Source: Neckera pumila
Taxonomy: Eukaryota; Streptophyta; Bryopsida; Hypnales; Neckeraceae
NCBI GenBank assembly: GCA_963969595.1
Contig: OZ018408.1
Span: 16,055,823 to 16,119,822, forward strand
Direction of reading: 5' to 3'
DNA: 64,000 nucleotides
Position numbers and translations under genes: made by a program. Under the pieces are notes generated by a model. The model worked only from the letters and a program-made list of their open reading frames with translations, did no database searches and was not told where the DNA came from. Below are positions 1 through 9,932 of this stretch, piece by piece (positions within the stretch are counted from its first letter, which is position 1; each line of letters opens with the position of its first letter).

Positions 1-290
1 TTGGTCCGCGCCTCCGGATTGAGGTCAGCAAATTTGTCTAACTCTGAACCAACGCCAGTGGACTCCTTCAAAGACTTCAAAAGAGCCTCCTCTTCCGGCG
101 GAGTAGTACCGAAATTGCACTCCAGATACCATGGGCATGCCTACAGATGAGGAGTGGTCTACTTTTGCAGTTGAGTTGAAGAGAACATGCAGTCGGGGGA
201 CGATGGTGCCAACCACGTCGTAAGAAATGGAGGCAAATCAGCTTTCTCAATTGCCTTCTTCGCATATAACTCCAACTTGAAATACCTACA
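1..290 (-). pseudogene. Exon-like fragment of an unknown gene, open at window edge
   Basis: On the minus strand one frame reads like protein in two stretches: about 290-180 (containing ELYAKKAIEKADLPPFLTTW) and about 140-1 (containing PPEEEALLKSLKESTGVG). Between them, near 160-180, lie two in-frame TAG codons. There is no clear intron there, so the piece is either decayed or has a splice site I do not see. It runs off the window start. It could belong to the same unknown gene as the exons at 1716-2530, with the CACTA element at 476-1442 inserted in an intron between them. That link is inference. I do not recognise the protein. Confidence 0.3.
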
Positions 291-475
291 AACAAGAAAT
301 GACCAGAAGAAGTAACAACATGAGATACCTTGATATTATAGTAATGAAGCTAATAGGAACTACATGTCTATGGTATATCAACGGGATAGGGCAATGAAGT
401 GAATCCAGTAAACCAAGGAACAAACAATTGCGTATTCAGAACAGACAGGAAAACATACTAGTATGGCGGTCTATA

Positions 476-1442
476 CACTATAAGAAACTGGCCTTTTTTG
501 TGATGTTTGAAAAAACGTCGTATGATGTCCGGTTTGACATGTCTAAGAGTCAACGTAGATGTCACCTAAAATCGCGTCATAGAAAACAAGCAAAAAACGT
601 CTGGTGTTTTCAAAAAACGTGCCAATTTCTGGCTTGTTTTTTTCTAACGTCCTACAAAACAGGGTCTTCCAAGCTTACAAAATGAAAGCACTTGGAGGCC
701 ACATAGGCAAAATTCTCATCCACGCAGGGCCACGTAGGCAACTTTTTCCTCCAGCCCATTTTTTTCATCTATCCGTTTTTCTTCATCCAATCCATTTTTC
801 ATCCAACCCATTTTCATCCAATCTATTTTTCATCCAATCCATTTTTTTTCATCCAATCCATTTTTCAAAAACTAATTAGTCAATAGAAATTAATCAATAA
901 AATTATGCAATAAAAAAAAAGTAGAATCCACCAAGAATTTAAAAAAAACTTACCATTTATCATCAAATTTATCTTGATGACATAATTACATGAAAATGAA
1001 GATTTTCAGGGTCATATTTGTACCCATTCTTTGTCCATGGTGAGACAAACAATATGGGATAATTAGCCTATGTTGTCTCAGATGTCCAGTCCAACATCCA
1101 ACCCGTTGTTCCAAACATTTGGCCCGAGGTTCATCCATCCATTTTTAATTTTTTTTCCAAAATATGCCACGTAGCTGCCCTTTTCCAAGTCTACTTGCTG
1201 ACGTGGCAGCTTCTGTTGTATGCGACGTTATATAAAATCATGGCCACGTTGCAGTCGACATCATCACAAACGTAGCCGTCTACAATGACATAGTCGCGTT
1301 TTTTGCAAAACACTTACACGTTTCTGCAAAACACGTACATGTTTCTGCAAAACATGTATATGTTTTTTAGAACATTTGATGTTTGAAAAAACATGACGAG
1401 TTTTTGCCTAAATGCCGCCAAAAACAAGCTTTTCTTATAGTG
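476..1442. mobile_element. Non-autonomous CACTA-type DNA transposon
   Basis: The left end is CACTATAAGAAA and the right end is the inverted TTTTCTTATAGTG. Both are flanked by the 3 bp direct repeat ATA (473-475 and 1443-1445), as expected of CACTA (EnSpm/CMC) elements. At 967 bp it has no transposase. Subterminal repeats are visible: several copies of a unit around TTTCTGCAAAACACGTACATG-like sequence at 1296-1370, and GTTTTCAAAAAACGT-like units at 575-650. These could be transposase binding sites. The short ORFs inside are not coding. Confidence 0.8.
755..880. repeat. Tandem repeat, about 16 bp unit, inside the CACTA element
   Basis: Repeated units of the form TTTTTCATCCAATCCA, imperfect, seven or so copies. 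It lies within the non-autonomous CACTA element and explains the short open frame seen there. Confidence 0.7.
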
Positions 1443-1715
1443 ATATGTAGTCTCGGGCCTGAGACACCAATCTAGAGAGGTCACATTATGCATAACATCT
1501 AGGTTGTGCCATCTAATGAAATAAAATTGCAAATGGAAAAATAGATTTGTAGAGCCAATGACTATCAACTTAGACGGTTTAGTGAGGTTTCATGGGACCA
1601 TGAGAGGTAACCGGACAGTTCGTCTCATGAATATATATCAAGTAATCCTTGATGATATATATCCGTAACTAAAATATAGTGAAGAAGGGCTACGTTGAAT
1701 ATACTCTCAATTGAG

Positions 1716-2530
1716 TTAATTGTATCTGTAGATCAGGCGCTGCATAGCCCCTTGGGATCCTCTGAAGTCTTTAAACAATTCCGATTTCTTGTATGGATCA
1801 GCTCCCTTGAACATCCCCGTGTACGCCTGGTCCCAAAGCTTCATTCTCCAGTCTTCTACGTACTCCTCTAGTGACTGAGGCTCTGAAGGAACAACCATGT
1901 TGATTGGAATATTGTCAGCATGAACGATGGACTCAAACATCTCCGTGGTTATCTCCTCTAGTCTACAGAACTTGAAATGATAATTGTCCTTAGAAATTAA
2001 GGATTCAGCTATTCAATTGCAAAGGGAAGTATAGAAGTCCTTACCCCTGCATACCAACAGGCCTTTACAAGGAATAGCAATAGTCTGTCCTCATTAACAG
2101 GTCGCGGAGGAAATCGGCGTGCCTCCCAAGTTGGACCAGAAGCGTTCATCCACCTGAGCCACTTAACCTTTGAAGCTGGACTTGCTACAGCCATTGAAAT
2201 CATCAGGAGCTTCTCCAGAGTTAACTCTGGAATTGCAAACAAACTCCAATGCCTCTCGATCTGCAATTCATCGTATACACACATTAAGTACATTACTTTA
2301 AAAAAGAACAAGCAATAACAGATCTACCGAAATTAGGTTTCATACCTCCTTTATAAACTCCTGTCTATGCTTTGGATCCGCTACCAACACTTTCTTTGAA
2401 AGTTTCTTGCAATAATTTGAAGTGGACTCCTTAATGGAGGTGCTCATTGTCTTCACAACACCTTCCGGAGTCACATCTTTGCTTGGAGTGTCCTCCTTGT
2501 ACTTACGAACTGCGCCTTTAGTGGCACTTT
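1716..2530 (-). CDS. Unknown plant gene, last three exons, 5' part missing
   Basis: Three in-phase exons can be joined. The first is about 2530-2346, ending GAG before a gtatga donor. The second is 2260-2045, preceded by ttgcag and followed by gtaagg. The third is 1955-1716, ending in a TAA stop after RLIYRYN. The predicted product is basic then acidic, with pieces such as HWSLFAIPELTLEKLLMIS and EEYVEDWRMKLWDQAYTGMF. I recognise no domain, signal peptide or membrane segment. The acceptor of the last exon (tagag before GAG) is weak and was chosen for phase. Upstream the reading stops at about 2531, where block A begins in the middle of a MITE, so the 5' exons were lost or moved by that rearrangement. 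It may be a pseudogene. Confidence 0.45.
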
Positions 2531-2900
2531 TAGAGTAGAGAATCTATAACTACCCGCAAACTAGAACACTTCATAATTTTCATTTCATAAATCAAAATGG
2601 ATTATTTCAAAGCTTTACACGTGTATATAAATCTAAAGGAACCAGTTTCAAATTTTTATTTTTTTTAAAAGTGAATTTTCAGAAAAGTTTTGAGCTGCCC
2701 GCCAATCGTCGAAAATGACATATCATTCAATAATTTTTTAACCATGTAGTCAAAAGTTTTGAAAATTGTTGGGCCTTAAAGCTACTCTTTGGGCACACAT
2801 TGTATGAAATTCTTAAAGAATAAAAATAAAATTTCTATTAATAGTGAGCTGCCCAAAATTGCTATGTTGCCAAAAAAAACGTCATTTGGTCCTTTAGGGT
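2531..2900. mobile_element. Truncated TTAA MITE (right part only)
   Basis: Matches the right part of the full MITE at 17294-18225, ending CCTTTAGGGT followed by TTAA at 2901-2904. The left end is missing because block A starts within it. It shares the characteristic inner sequence GAATCTATAACTACCCGCAA with the MITE at 32383-33309. Confidence 0.75.
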
Positions 2901-3790
2901 TTAAGCAAAAAAAACATTGTTTTACTGGGTCCTTGGAGGGCTGTGGAGCGGCCCTCGAGAGGCCCCAGATTTTCTTTGTTGGTACATTAATGTACTATAC
3001 ATTCAATCTGAATGTGGAAAAATAGATAGCCAAAGTATCTATGAATGGAAAATGGAAATGTTGTTCACATTTGCTTTTATAGGTCACTAGAACATGATTG
3101 TAAAAAATGTTGATAGCAAATTGACTTCTATTTCACATTTACAGACAACTACCAATAGTACAATTAAAAAAAATTGACTACTTAGAAAATGTCGATTGAT
3201 ACTAGCATTTACATACCAAGTGGAAACTTCAAATTCTAAAGGTTGGCATCAGGTTTTTTGGACTTTATGCTCTCTATTGTTGGTTGAATCTAAGAAGGGA
3301 ATTGCATGCTTTTTAGAGCACTCTATTTGTAGTGTACCCTAATTTTGGAGTTGGTTGAGCGGTGTTTAATGTGAGCAAAGATTTGTGCAACGTAAGCTGG
3401 GACGATTTGACAACAAATACAATGTAGTCAGAGACTAATCAAAGGTGCACCAAACATTCTTGCAAGGTACATGCTTTTTGTTATTTGCATTTCAACAAAG
3501 CACCATGAGCATTTCTCCTTAACTTGTACAAGGTTGAAGAGTACCTTAGTCAATTTTGGTTGGGCACGTCTTGGTATGGAATTGCTGCAAGCACCTGTTT
3601 AGAGTTCATTGTAAGTAATTGTTGAACCCCTTTTATTCCTTGTTGCAGAAATGGAAATAATATATATGTACATAGTGGGCAGTAATTAAATGGAAGGAGT
3701 GTTAGATTTTGAAGGAATTAAAACAGAGGCTTTGACGTCTTCTATGCACAATCACACACATTCTTTGCTAAATAGTTTGTTCTCTATAGC

Positions 3791-4234
3791 ATGAATTCTA
3801 TAAATTATATGTATAGAACGATGATGAAGCAATTGAAGCTAGTTACAATTGAGAGGGACATGCATAAGCGTCGCATTATTTTTACAAAGAATTTGTCTGC
3901 TGGAATATCAGTGAAGATCTGCGACTCCATAGAATCCATGCAGAAGTCTATTACAGTAGAAGGAAAAAGTAGTATTGCAAATGCTGCAATGGAGAGTAAT
4001 TTGAGCATGGTACATGAGGACACCCATGGAATTTGCGGCTCAATTGTTCCAAAATCTAAAAATGTGAGGGTTATGTGTAGTCCTACATTACAAAAAATTG
4101 TTATTCTAGGAAGGCCCGAAAGCGGTAATAGTAGTTACAAGAGAAGGTTCAACATGAAGAAGCACTTGCAAGATATGCTCATTGAATTGACCATAATCTT
4201 GGAGAAAGCAACTTCACTGGAAGAACAGAGTTGA
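3791..4234 (+). pseudogene. Unknown coding exon, block A copy, nonsense mutated
   Basis: This is the block A copy of the ORF at 19529-20029. It starts with an ATG just after a ctctatag sequence, which could instead be a splice acceptor. It stays open for 147 codons, then stops at a TGA (4232-4234). Block B has CGA at the same codon and continues for 19 more residues. The CGA to TGA change is typical of cytosine deamination. The remaining frame past the TGA is still readable up to the same final TGA as in block B. The product is basic, with a middle rich in Ser, Ile and Val. No domain recognised. Confidence 0.45.
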
Positions 4235-5096
4235 GTTCTGTTGGAATACGTTTGTCATGGGAATGAATCTCACCTGGATGGTAGTGATTGAAAACTACTT
4301 TTGTACTATGATACAAACTTAATTCTCAAGAGGTGTGCGTACTTCATATTTGCTATGCAATTTATAGAATTGTCTGAATAAAACAAGTATGTTGCGTATA
4401 TAGGAAAGTTTGAAGTATTGCAGATTATGAACAATCGATGAGGTTTGTGTTGATTCATTATTGTTTAGAGATTACAATTATCATAGAGGAAATGTGTGAT
4501 GCACTTGACGTTCACAAACTTCTATTATCACTAATGTGAGTATTGAAAGGCAATAAGAGTAAAGAATGTGGAAATTCCAGGAAAGGCACTTCCGTTTGTT
4601 TGAAAACAAATTATATTGCTTCACAACATTGCTTGATAAGGGCAGTTGGTTTTGGAAATCAATTCCATCACAACAATAACGTGTGCAATACATTTGAAAA
4701 TCTTGGACTTTAAAAATTGTAGAGTATAAGTGAGTTAAATGAACTTTTCATTTTTCATTTTTTTTCATTTTTTGGCAAAGTTGTTGCTTACATTTTTAGG
4801 CTTCCAATGGTAGTGATATTTTTGCAATACCCTAGCTATTACAACAAAAGCCACACAAACTAATTGAACAAATTTAATTCTAGTTAAATTTCCTTCTTGC
4901 AATATTGACAAAGACAACAATTCTTTCAAGCATACAAGATTCAAATTGAAAACTCTGTGCAAACTCCAAAATCCATCTGTACAAACTTGTACATTTCAAT
5001 TCCACTGGTATGAACTAATAATGACTCCTGACGCCGCTCATGAGCGTAGCCATGAATGGAATTCAAAATTGGTGCTACCATGATTCTACATTACAA

Positions 5097-5570
5097 TCAA
5101 TGACGATTGTCTATTGTATCTACATTAAGTTCTCGTATTGCAACTGGCGAATGGTCAGTCGAAGTTTCAGTAACCATAGTTAACGACCGTGCTCCAGAAT
5201 TGTAGGTGGTCTTCCTTGTCCCATAACATTCAGCAGCTTTTAGCTTTGGCACGCTTGACAAATCATTTGTCTTCGCGAGACCAGCTGCATATAAAAACAC
5301 AGTACACGGTGTTCTACGCTTTGATCTATTCAAAATGTCTTCAAACAAGTTTTCAGAGCCTCCTAGTGCTAAAGCAGTTTGACAATGTGTGCTTGCGCCA
5401 TCTGTACTATTTGTGGACGTGTGCCTTGGCATACCTCTAGGTTTGTTTAGAGTGGTTTTACTGAAGTTCTTTGTATAAGGAGCCGTGTTTGAAATGTCCT
5501 CAGCGTCTGCGTATCCGCAGTCAGTAGAGTGAGCTACAATCTCACTAACTTTGTAGGATCTTGTTTTGTA
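5097..5570 (-). pseudogene. Unknown coding exon, block A copy
   Basis: Counterpart of the minus-strand frame at 20846-21427 in block B. It is open from 5570 to the stop at 5097. A TAG at 5571-5573 stands where block B has TGG (Trp), so the frame is cut in this copy although the coding pattern continues upstream. The shared part includes SKTTLNKPRGMPRHTST and a Thr/Ser-rich tail ending DTIDNRH. The differences between copies are mostly substitutions that keep the frame. Function unknown. Confidence 0.4.
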
Positions 5571-6342
5571 CTAGGTAGCTTGAAAAGGTGAGGGCTGAAA
5601 GACTTCATCATTGGAGTTTGGATTGAAATGGCGGAAGCGTTGTTCTCCCTTCAAGTCTTTGACTCTTGATTCTCCTTGTCACACACCTCTGTGCGCGCCA
5701 TCGTTGGCGTAGAATATTGCATCCTACCTGGAACCGTTCTTGCAAACTAATGGAACAAAATTGTTGGAAGGTCCTTTATAAACCAAAGTGGAAAAAAATG
5801 TGCGCTCGTAAAGTGCATACAGACAATGAGAACCATTCTTTTATTAGATTTTTAGTAAAGAGAAACTGTTCATAACATCATGGCCTCCACTTACTTGAAT
5901 GTGTTCCACTTACAAGGCTACACTTTGTTTAATGCAATTTTCGTGCTAGAATTTCACAAAGATTGCTTTATCTCAACATTATTTGGACACTTATACAATC
6001 CTCTTGTCTCTACTATAGATAACACCAATTTCCTAGAATAGGGATTTTTTTTTTCATAATCATTGGCATTGGAACTAAATGAAACAGAAATGAGGGAATG
6101 CTTGTGGACTACAAGTGAGCTGAACACTTAAATATTCATTTAAGGTATTAAAAAGCCCTTTACATTCTCCTTTAACTTTTAAAGGACCAAGGCTTTTGGT
6201 ATGCCAAGAAAACACTCAAAATTGCTATTTCTATCACAAAGAGAAGAAAAAAGTTGCAAATTGTTGTTCTAAAAATCACCAATAACATGTTTCATTCAAT
6301 TAGTATGAGAGTTTGTACATAGAAGAACATAGTTTTATGAAG

Positions 6343-8580
6343 CCTATAAACTTCTTAAATTTGCCCTGCTCCATTGGATTTGTGAATTACAAATGTCTTT
6401 GAAAAGCACCCTGAATTCAGGATCAGGTGTCTTCATCTGCTGGGTTTTCGAAGCCTCGATCCTTCAATTTGCTAAAGGGGTGTGGATATTCTCTTGATGT
6501 ACAGACGTGGGGTCGACTACTGCAGTTATGGCCATGTATTTGGCGGGACTCAAACGAGCGTACTGGATTAGTTCGCTGGTGCATTGAGGTCAGTCTAATG
6601 AATTTTTGTTTACTATTTCATGACTAATATTACTATCAAAGTCACTTCGAAGACCATGGTTTATGAATTGTCACCTACGTCTGGAAGTTGCATTGAGTTC
6701 TGTCTATTTGAAGTCCTACTTAATAAGATGGTAGATCTAGTCATCCTTCATCGAGGAAGTTCGTCCTTTGGCCACGAATGTGGTTCTTTTTTTGTTTTCT
6801 AGATATTGACAGGATGGACTTGCCGCTCCTGCAGTTTGCTGCTATTGCCATCATGTTCCGGCAAACGAATGTCATTTGGGCGATTTTTGTTGCTTGTGTC
6901 GGAGTTTTGGAGGTCCTTAAACCTCCGGCTGATTCCAACATTGAAGTTCGAAAGAAAGATTTGCAGCACACCGCATCCAGTGATGGGACCCATCGGACCC
7001 TTCCTATGGATGCAGAGGGTCCGCTAAGCCTTCGTAGAAGGCGCGCACCTGATAATTCAGCAGTCGACTACATCAGGGCAGATACAACTGTGCAAGAAAA
7101 AGATTCTTACAGCTCCAGAGGTCAAGGTAGAATTTATCACTCCCTATGTTTGAAGTTTAAAACACCAACGGATTTCAGTTTGATGGAATTTCTTTTATGA
7201 ATGCTGTCTCTGCTTGAAACCTCTGCATACTGAAATCCAGTTGAAATGCCTAATTTCAGTTACATCAGGCACGTGACTTTGTCTGACAATTTTATGATTC
7301 GTGATTAACAGGTATCGTTTGGGAAGTGCACACTCTTGCAAAAGTGTTATGGGTTGAAAGGATGTCATTGCTTCAAAGTTTTAGTCCACTACTGGCGGTG
7401 ATTTTGGCCTTCATCGCTTTTGTTTTCTACAACGGAAGCATTGTTGTCGGTAAGCGGCACCATTTCTTCTCACAGCATCATTTAGTGCGAAGTTTGGGAA
7501 CACGCAAGGAAACTCTAGTACTTTCTGTCACTTCTATGCACCGATGTACTTGACATACTTTTTGTTGCAGGAGCGAAGGATGCGCACAAGGTGTCAGCTC
7601 ACTTTTCGCAGATGTGCTATTTAGGACTAGTAGCAGCAGCAGCTATGGCCCCTGTCCACTTCACCACTCTTCGCATTTCTCATGCCGCTCGTCAACTTCA
7701 GAAACCATATGCTTGGGTCGTTGTTCTTGGGAGCTGTGCTGTAGCACTTCTCTCTGTTCATTACTTCAGGTTTGTTGACTTCTTACTGCTTCAAATTAAT
7801 CTCTTCGATTTGCACTAGGAACTGCGTGATGTTTCTTGGCATTCTAAGGACTGTAAACAGCTTAAGCGTGCAACCCGTGTCTATTTTATTTATTTTAAAA
7901 TGTTGAATAAATGTAATGCTTGGGAGAAGATACGTCTTGACTGATGGAAGTCTCGCATGCTGTTGTCTTGTATGTCTGGTGTGAACGCAGTTTTGCGCAT
8001 CCATACTTACTGGCAGACAATCGACATTACACTTTCTACCTGTGGAAGAACGTGATTCGTGCACACTGGAGCGCCAAGTATTGCTTGATACCATTGTATA
8101 TCTATTCATGGTGGTCGATATTCAACTATTTAGGTGACATTTCACCCTAACGCCTTCTGTTGTTTTGGAAAATCTTGTTTCCAGGGAACTGGGAACTTTC
8201 TTTGTTGTTTATGGCCATGTTGCAGTCTGCTACTTTGATTGGACGCGCAAGGTGACTTCCTGCGACTTGCTCTTCATCACTTGGTATTTATTTTGGGTGA
8301 CTTGTTTTCAGGAAAGAATGAACGACAGCTTTGGATTCTGGTGCTGTTTGTGGGTAGCGGAGGGGTCGTTGTGCCAGCTCCACTCATTGAGTTTCGCTAC
8401 TACACAATTCCTGTATACCTCATTGCTCTACACTGTGGTATGGGGCAAGAGCACGAAGATATAAAGAGTCTCATTGTAGTCGTGATTTATGTGGTGACCA
8501 ATGTAACGACCTTGTATCTGTTCTTGTATCGTCCATTTCAGTGGACACATGAACCAGGTGTTCAAAGGTTCATATGGTGA
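6343..8580 (+). pseudogene. ALG10: ALG10 copy lacking exons 1-3 (tail-to-tail duplicate)
   Basis: Carries exons corresponding to exons 4-9 of the minus-strand ALG10 gene: 6505-6578, 6835-7120 (or 7126), 7312-7449, 7571-7769, 7991-8133 and 8312-8580. The stop TGA follows RFIW. All reading frames are intact and nearly identical to the full gene. However, the first 225 or so bases of the arm are intron, and upstream of 6343 there is unrelated block A sequence, so the start codon, the lumenal DEIFHIPQA region and the first membrane segments are absent. The donor after its first exon is gtgcat, against gtgcgt in the intact copy, losing the +5 G. It is best read as a recent 5'-truncated pseudogene. 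If transcribed from a fortuitous promoter it would yield RNA complementary to the ALG10 transcript. Confidence 0.85.
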
Positions 8581-9048
8581 CTGCCAAAATTTAATAATTG
8601 GGCTCTTCAAACAGGCTCAGTGTGGAGTCAGTTCAAACAAAAGACATCACTTTTCAACGTTCTATACAACTTCTCAGAAATCAAGATACGGTACACCACT
8701 TTTACAGGACTCGTAGATAAGGGACTTTGCAGGTTTTCTGTAGTGGTTGAAATGTATGCAAGCCAAGGATTGCAATCTTGGCATTGAACTCTATAAATGG
8801 ATTATACAGGTGTAAATCTCCACTCGAGCCTTTTGGAAATGCTATCGTTTACCATATGGTGCAAGCCTTTCAACGAAATATCTTTGTGTAATTTGACCTG
8901 ACCCACTAGAGGAAGAGCTACAAGATTGAAGTGCTCCTTTATACCCGAGGCATCATACTTCGTAGTCCACTTAAGTTGAGTCCCTCTCCAGCTGTTGTGG
9001 AATCAATTTGAGTGGATTTTTTTGTGCTCATTGTTGCAGTGGTTTGCT

Positions 9049-9273
9049 TTAAGAGAGAAGCCTTGGATTGGTTAGTGGAATTTGGAGTTGTGATGTGCTG
9101 GATAAGGGTTGGAAGTGAGTAGGCAGAGGAAGCGGATGTATTGATCTTGGGTGTCGGCCTGTGTCGCAGCTACTAGTAAGGGAGTTAAATGAGGTTTGTG
9201 TATTGCTTGAGGCTTGAGCAGTATTGATTGCCGACCTTACATCTATTGTGGATTTGGGAGCAGCAGGCACCAT
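9049..9273 (-). CDS. Short Ser/Thr/Pro-rich ORF in left arm, doubtful
   Basis: A 74-codon frame starting at an ATG in good context (gcaaccATGG) and rich in Ser, Thr, Pro and Gln. An identical mirror copy is at 10158-10382 because both lie in the inverted repeat, so identity of the copies is not evidence of coding. No domain. It lies downstream of the ALG10 stop, on the opposite strand. It may be a gene fragment or chance. Confidence 0.15.
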   Translation of the reverse strand: MVPAAPKSTIDVRSAINTAQASSNTQTSFNSLTSSCDTGRHPRSIHPLPLPTHFQPLSSTSQLQIPLTNPRLLS

Positions 9274-9498
9274 GGTTGCAGCAAGATTTCTACATTTATC
9301 TGAATTTTTTTTAAATGTCGTGTTGAGGTTCTTACGTTCTTAGTTTCTTCCCATCTCTTTCCTCTTGCGGCTCCACTTTGGATGATTGTGAGGATTGATT
9401 ATAAGAAAGCGGGCTGATTTGTGCTCTAGTTGTGAGAGGCAAAAGTTTTTATGTGGGAATCTTGTAGAGCATTGTGATTATATCACCTATGCAACTAC

Positions 9499-9932
9499 CG
9501 CTTCATCAATTAAGAGTTTTTTGTGTGAATCAAATATAAAATGGTTATTATTCTAAAATAAGTTCACCTTGACTATTCTCTTGACAAAGTGAAACAAGAG
9601 TTTTTAAATTGGTTGGTGTTATCTTGGGAGTCATCCTTTGTTTTTCAACCTATTTTTAATTTCATGTTCAAAGAGTGTATTTAAAATTTTACTGAAACCT
9701 TTGTATCCAAATAGAGGAATCGGTCAATGATGAGTTTTCTTAAAAGGTAGAAAGTTTCAATAGATTTTTCAATAAACATACTTTGAGCACAAGAACTAAA
9801 AACAAAAGAAAGGGAAGACGTTTAGGACAATTCCTTATGATGTGCAATTTATGTACCTTTCAAGAAACTGTACAACAAAATATCTAAGATCTAAAATCAC
9901 GTAGAGCTGCCCTGAACAGAAACAACTGAACT
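9499..9932. other. Spacer of the inverted repeat (434 bp)
   Basis: Unique AT-rich sequence between the two arms. I see no gene, terminal repeats or target duplication in it. The centre of symmetry of the palindrome is at about 9715. Confidence 0.8.

Larger units (their letters stand above)
2531..6318. repeat. Direct repeat block A (copy of 17861-22066)
   Basis: About 3.8 kb closely matching block B in the same orientation, with scattered base changes. The left edge lies inside a TTAA MITE that is whole only in block B. The right edge is near 6318, where the sequences diverge after TTCATTCAATTAG. Block B has about 410 extra bases (18650-19061), which are a MITE. Apart from the two exon-like ORFs described separately, the stretches 2905-3790, 4235-5096 and 5600-6318 hold AT-rich sequence with no recognisable gene. 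Confidence 0.85.
6343..9498. repeat. Left arm of a 3.15 kb inverted repeat
   Basis: Each position p here pairs with position 19431-p in the right arm (9933-13089), with no length change over nearly the whole arm. The one indel noticed is a T-run difference near 6361. Differences seen are few and lie near the outer end: around 6390, at 6583, near 6623 and near 6674. All open frames from 6741 inward are identical in both arms. The outer edge abuts sequence that ends block A. The arms contain ALG10 exons 4-9 and about 900 bp of 3' flank. Confidence 0.95.

Noticed and set aside
8185..8253. Extra ALG10 exon between 8133 and 8312 (and its mirror)
   Set aside because: It is open and bounded by ag and gt, but including it puts the last exon out of frame. 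Skipping it joins exon 8 to exon 9 in phase and gives the expected family sequence.
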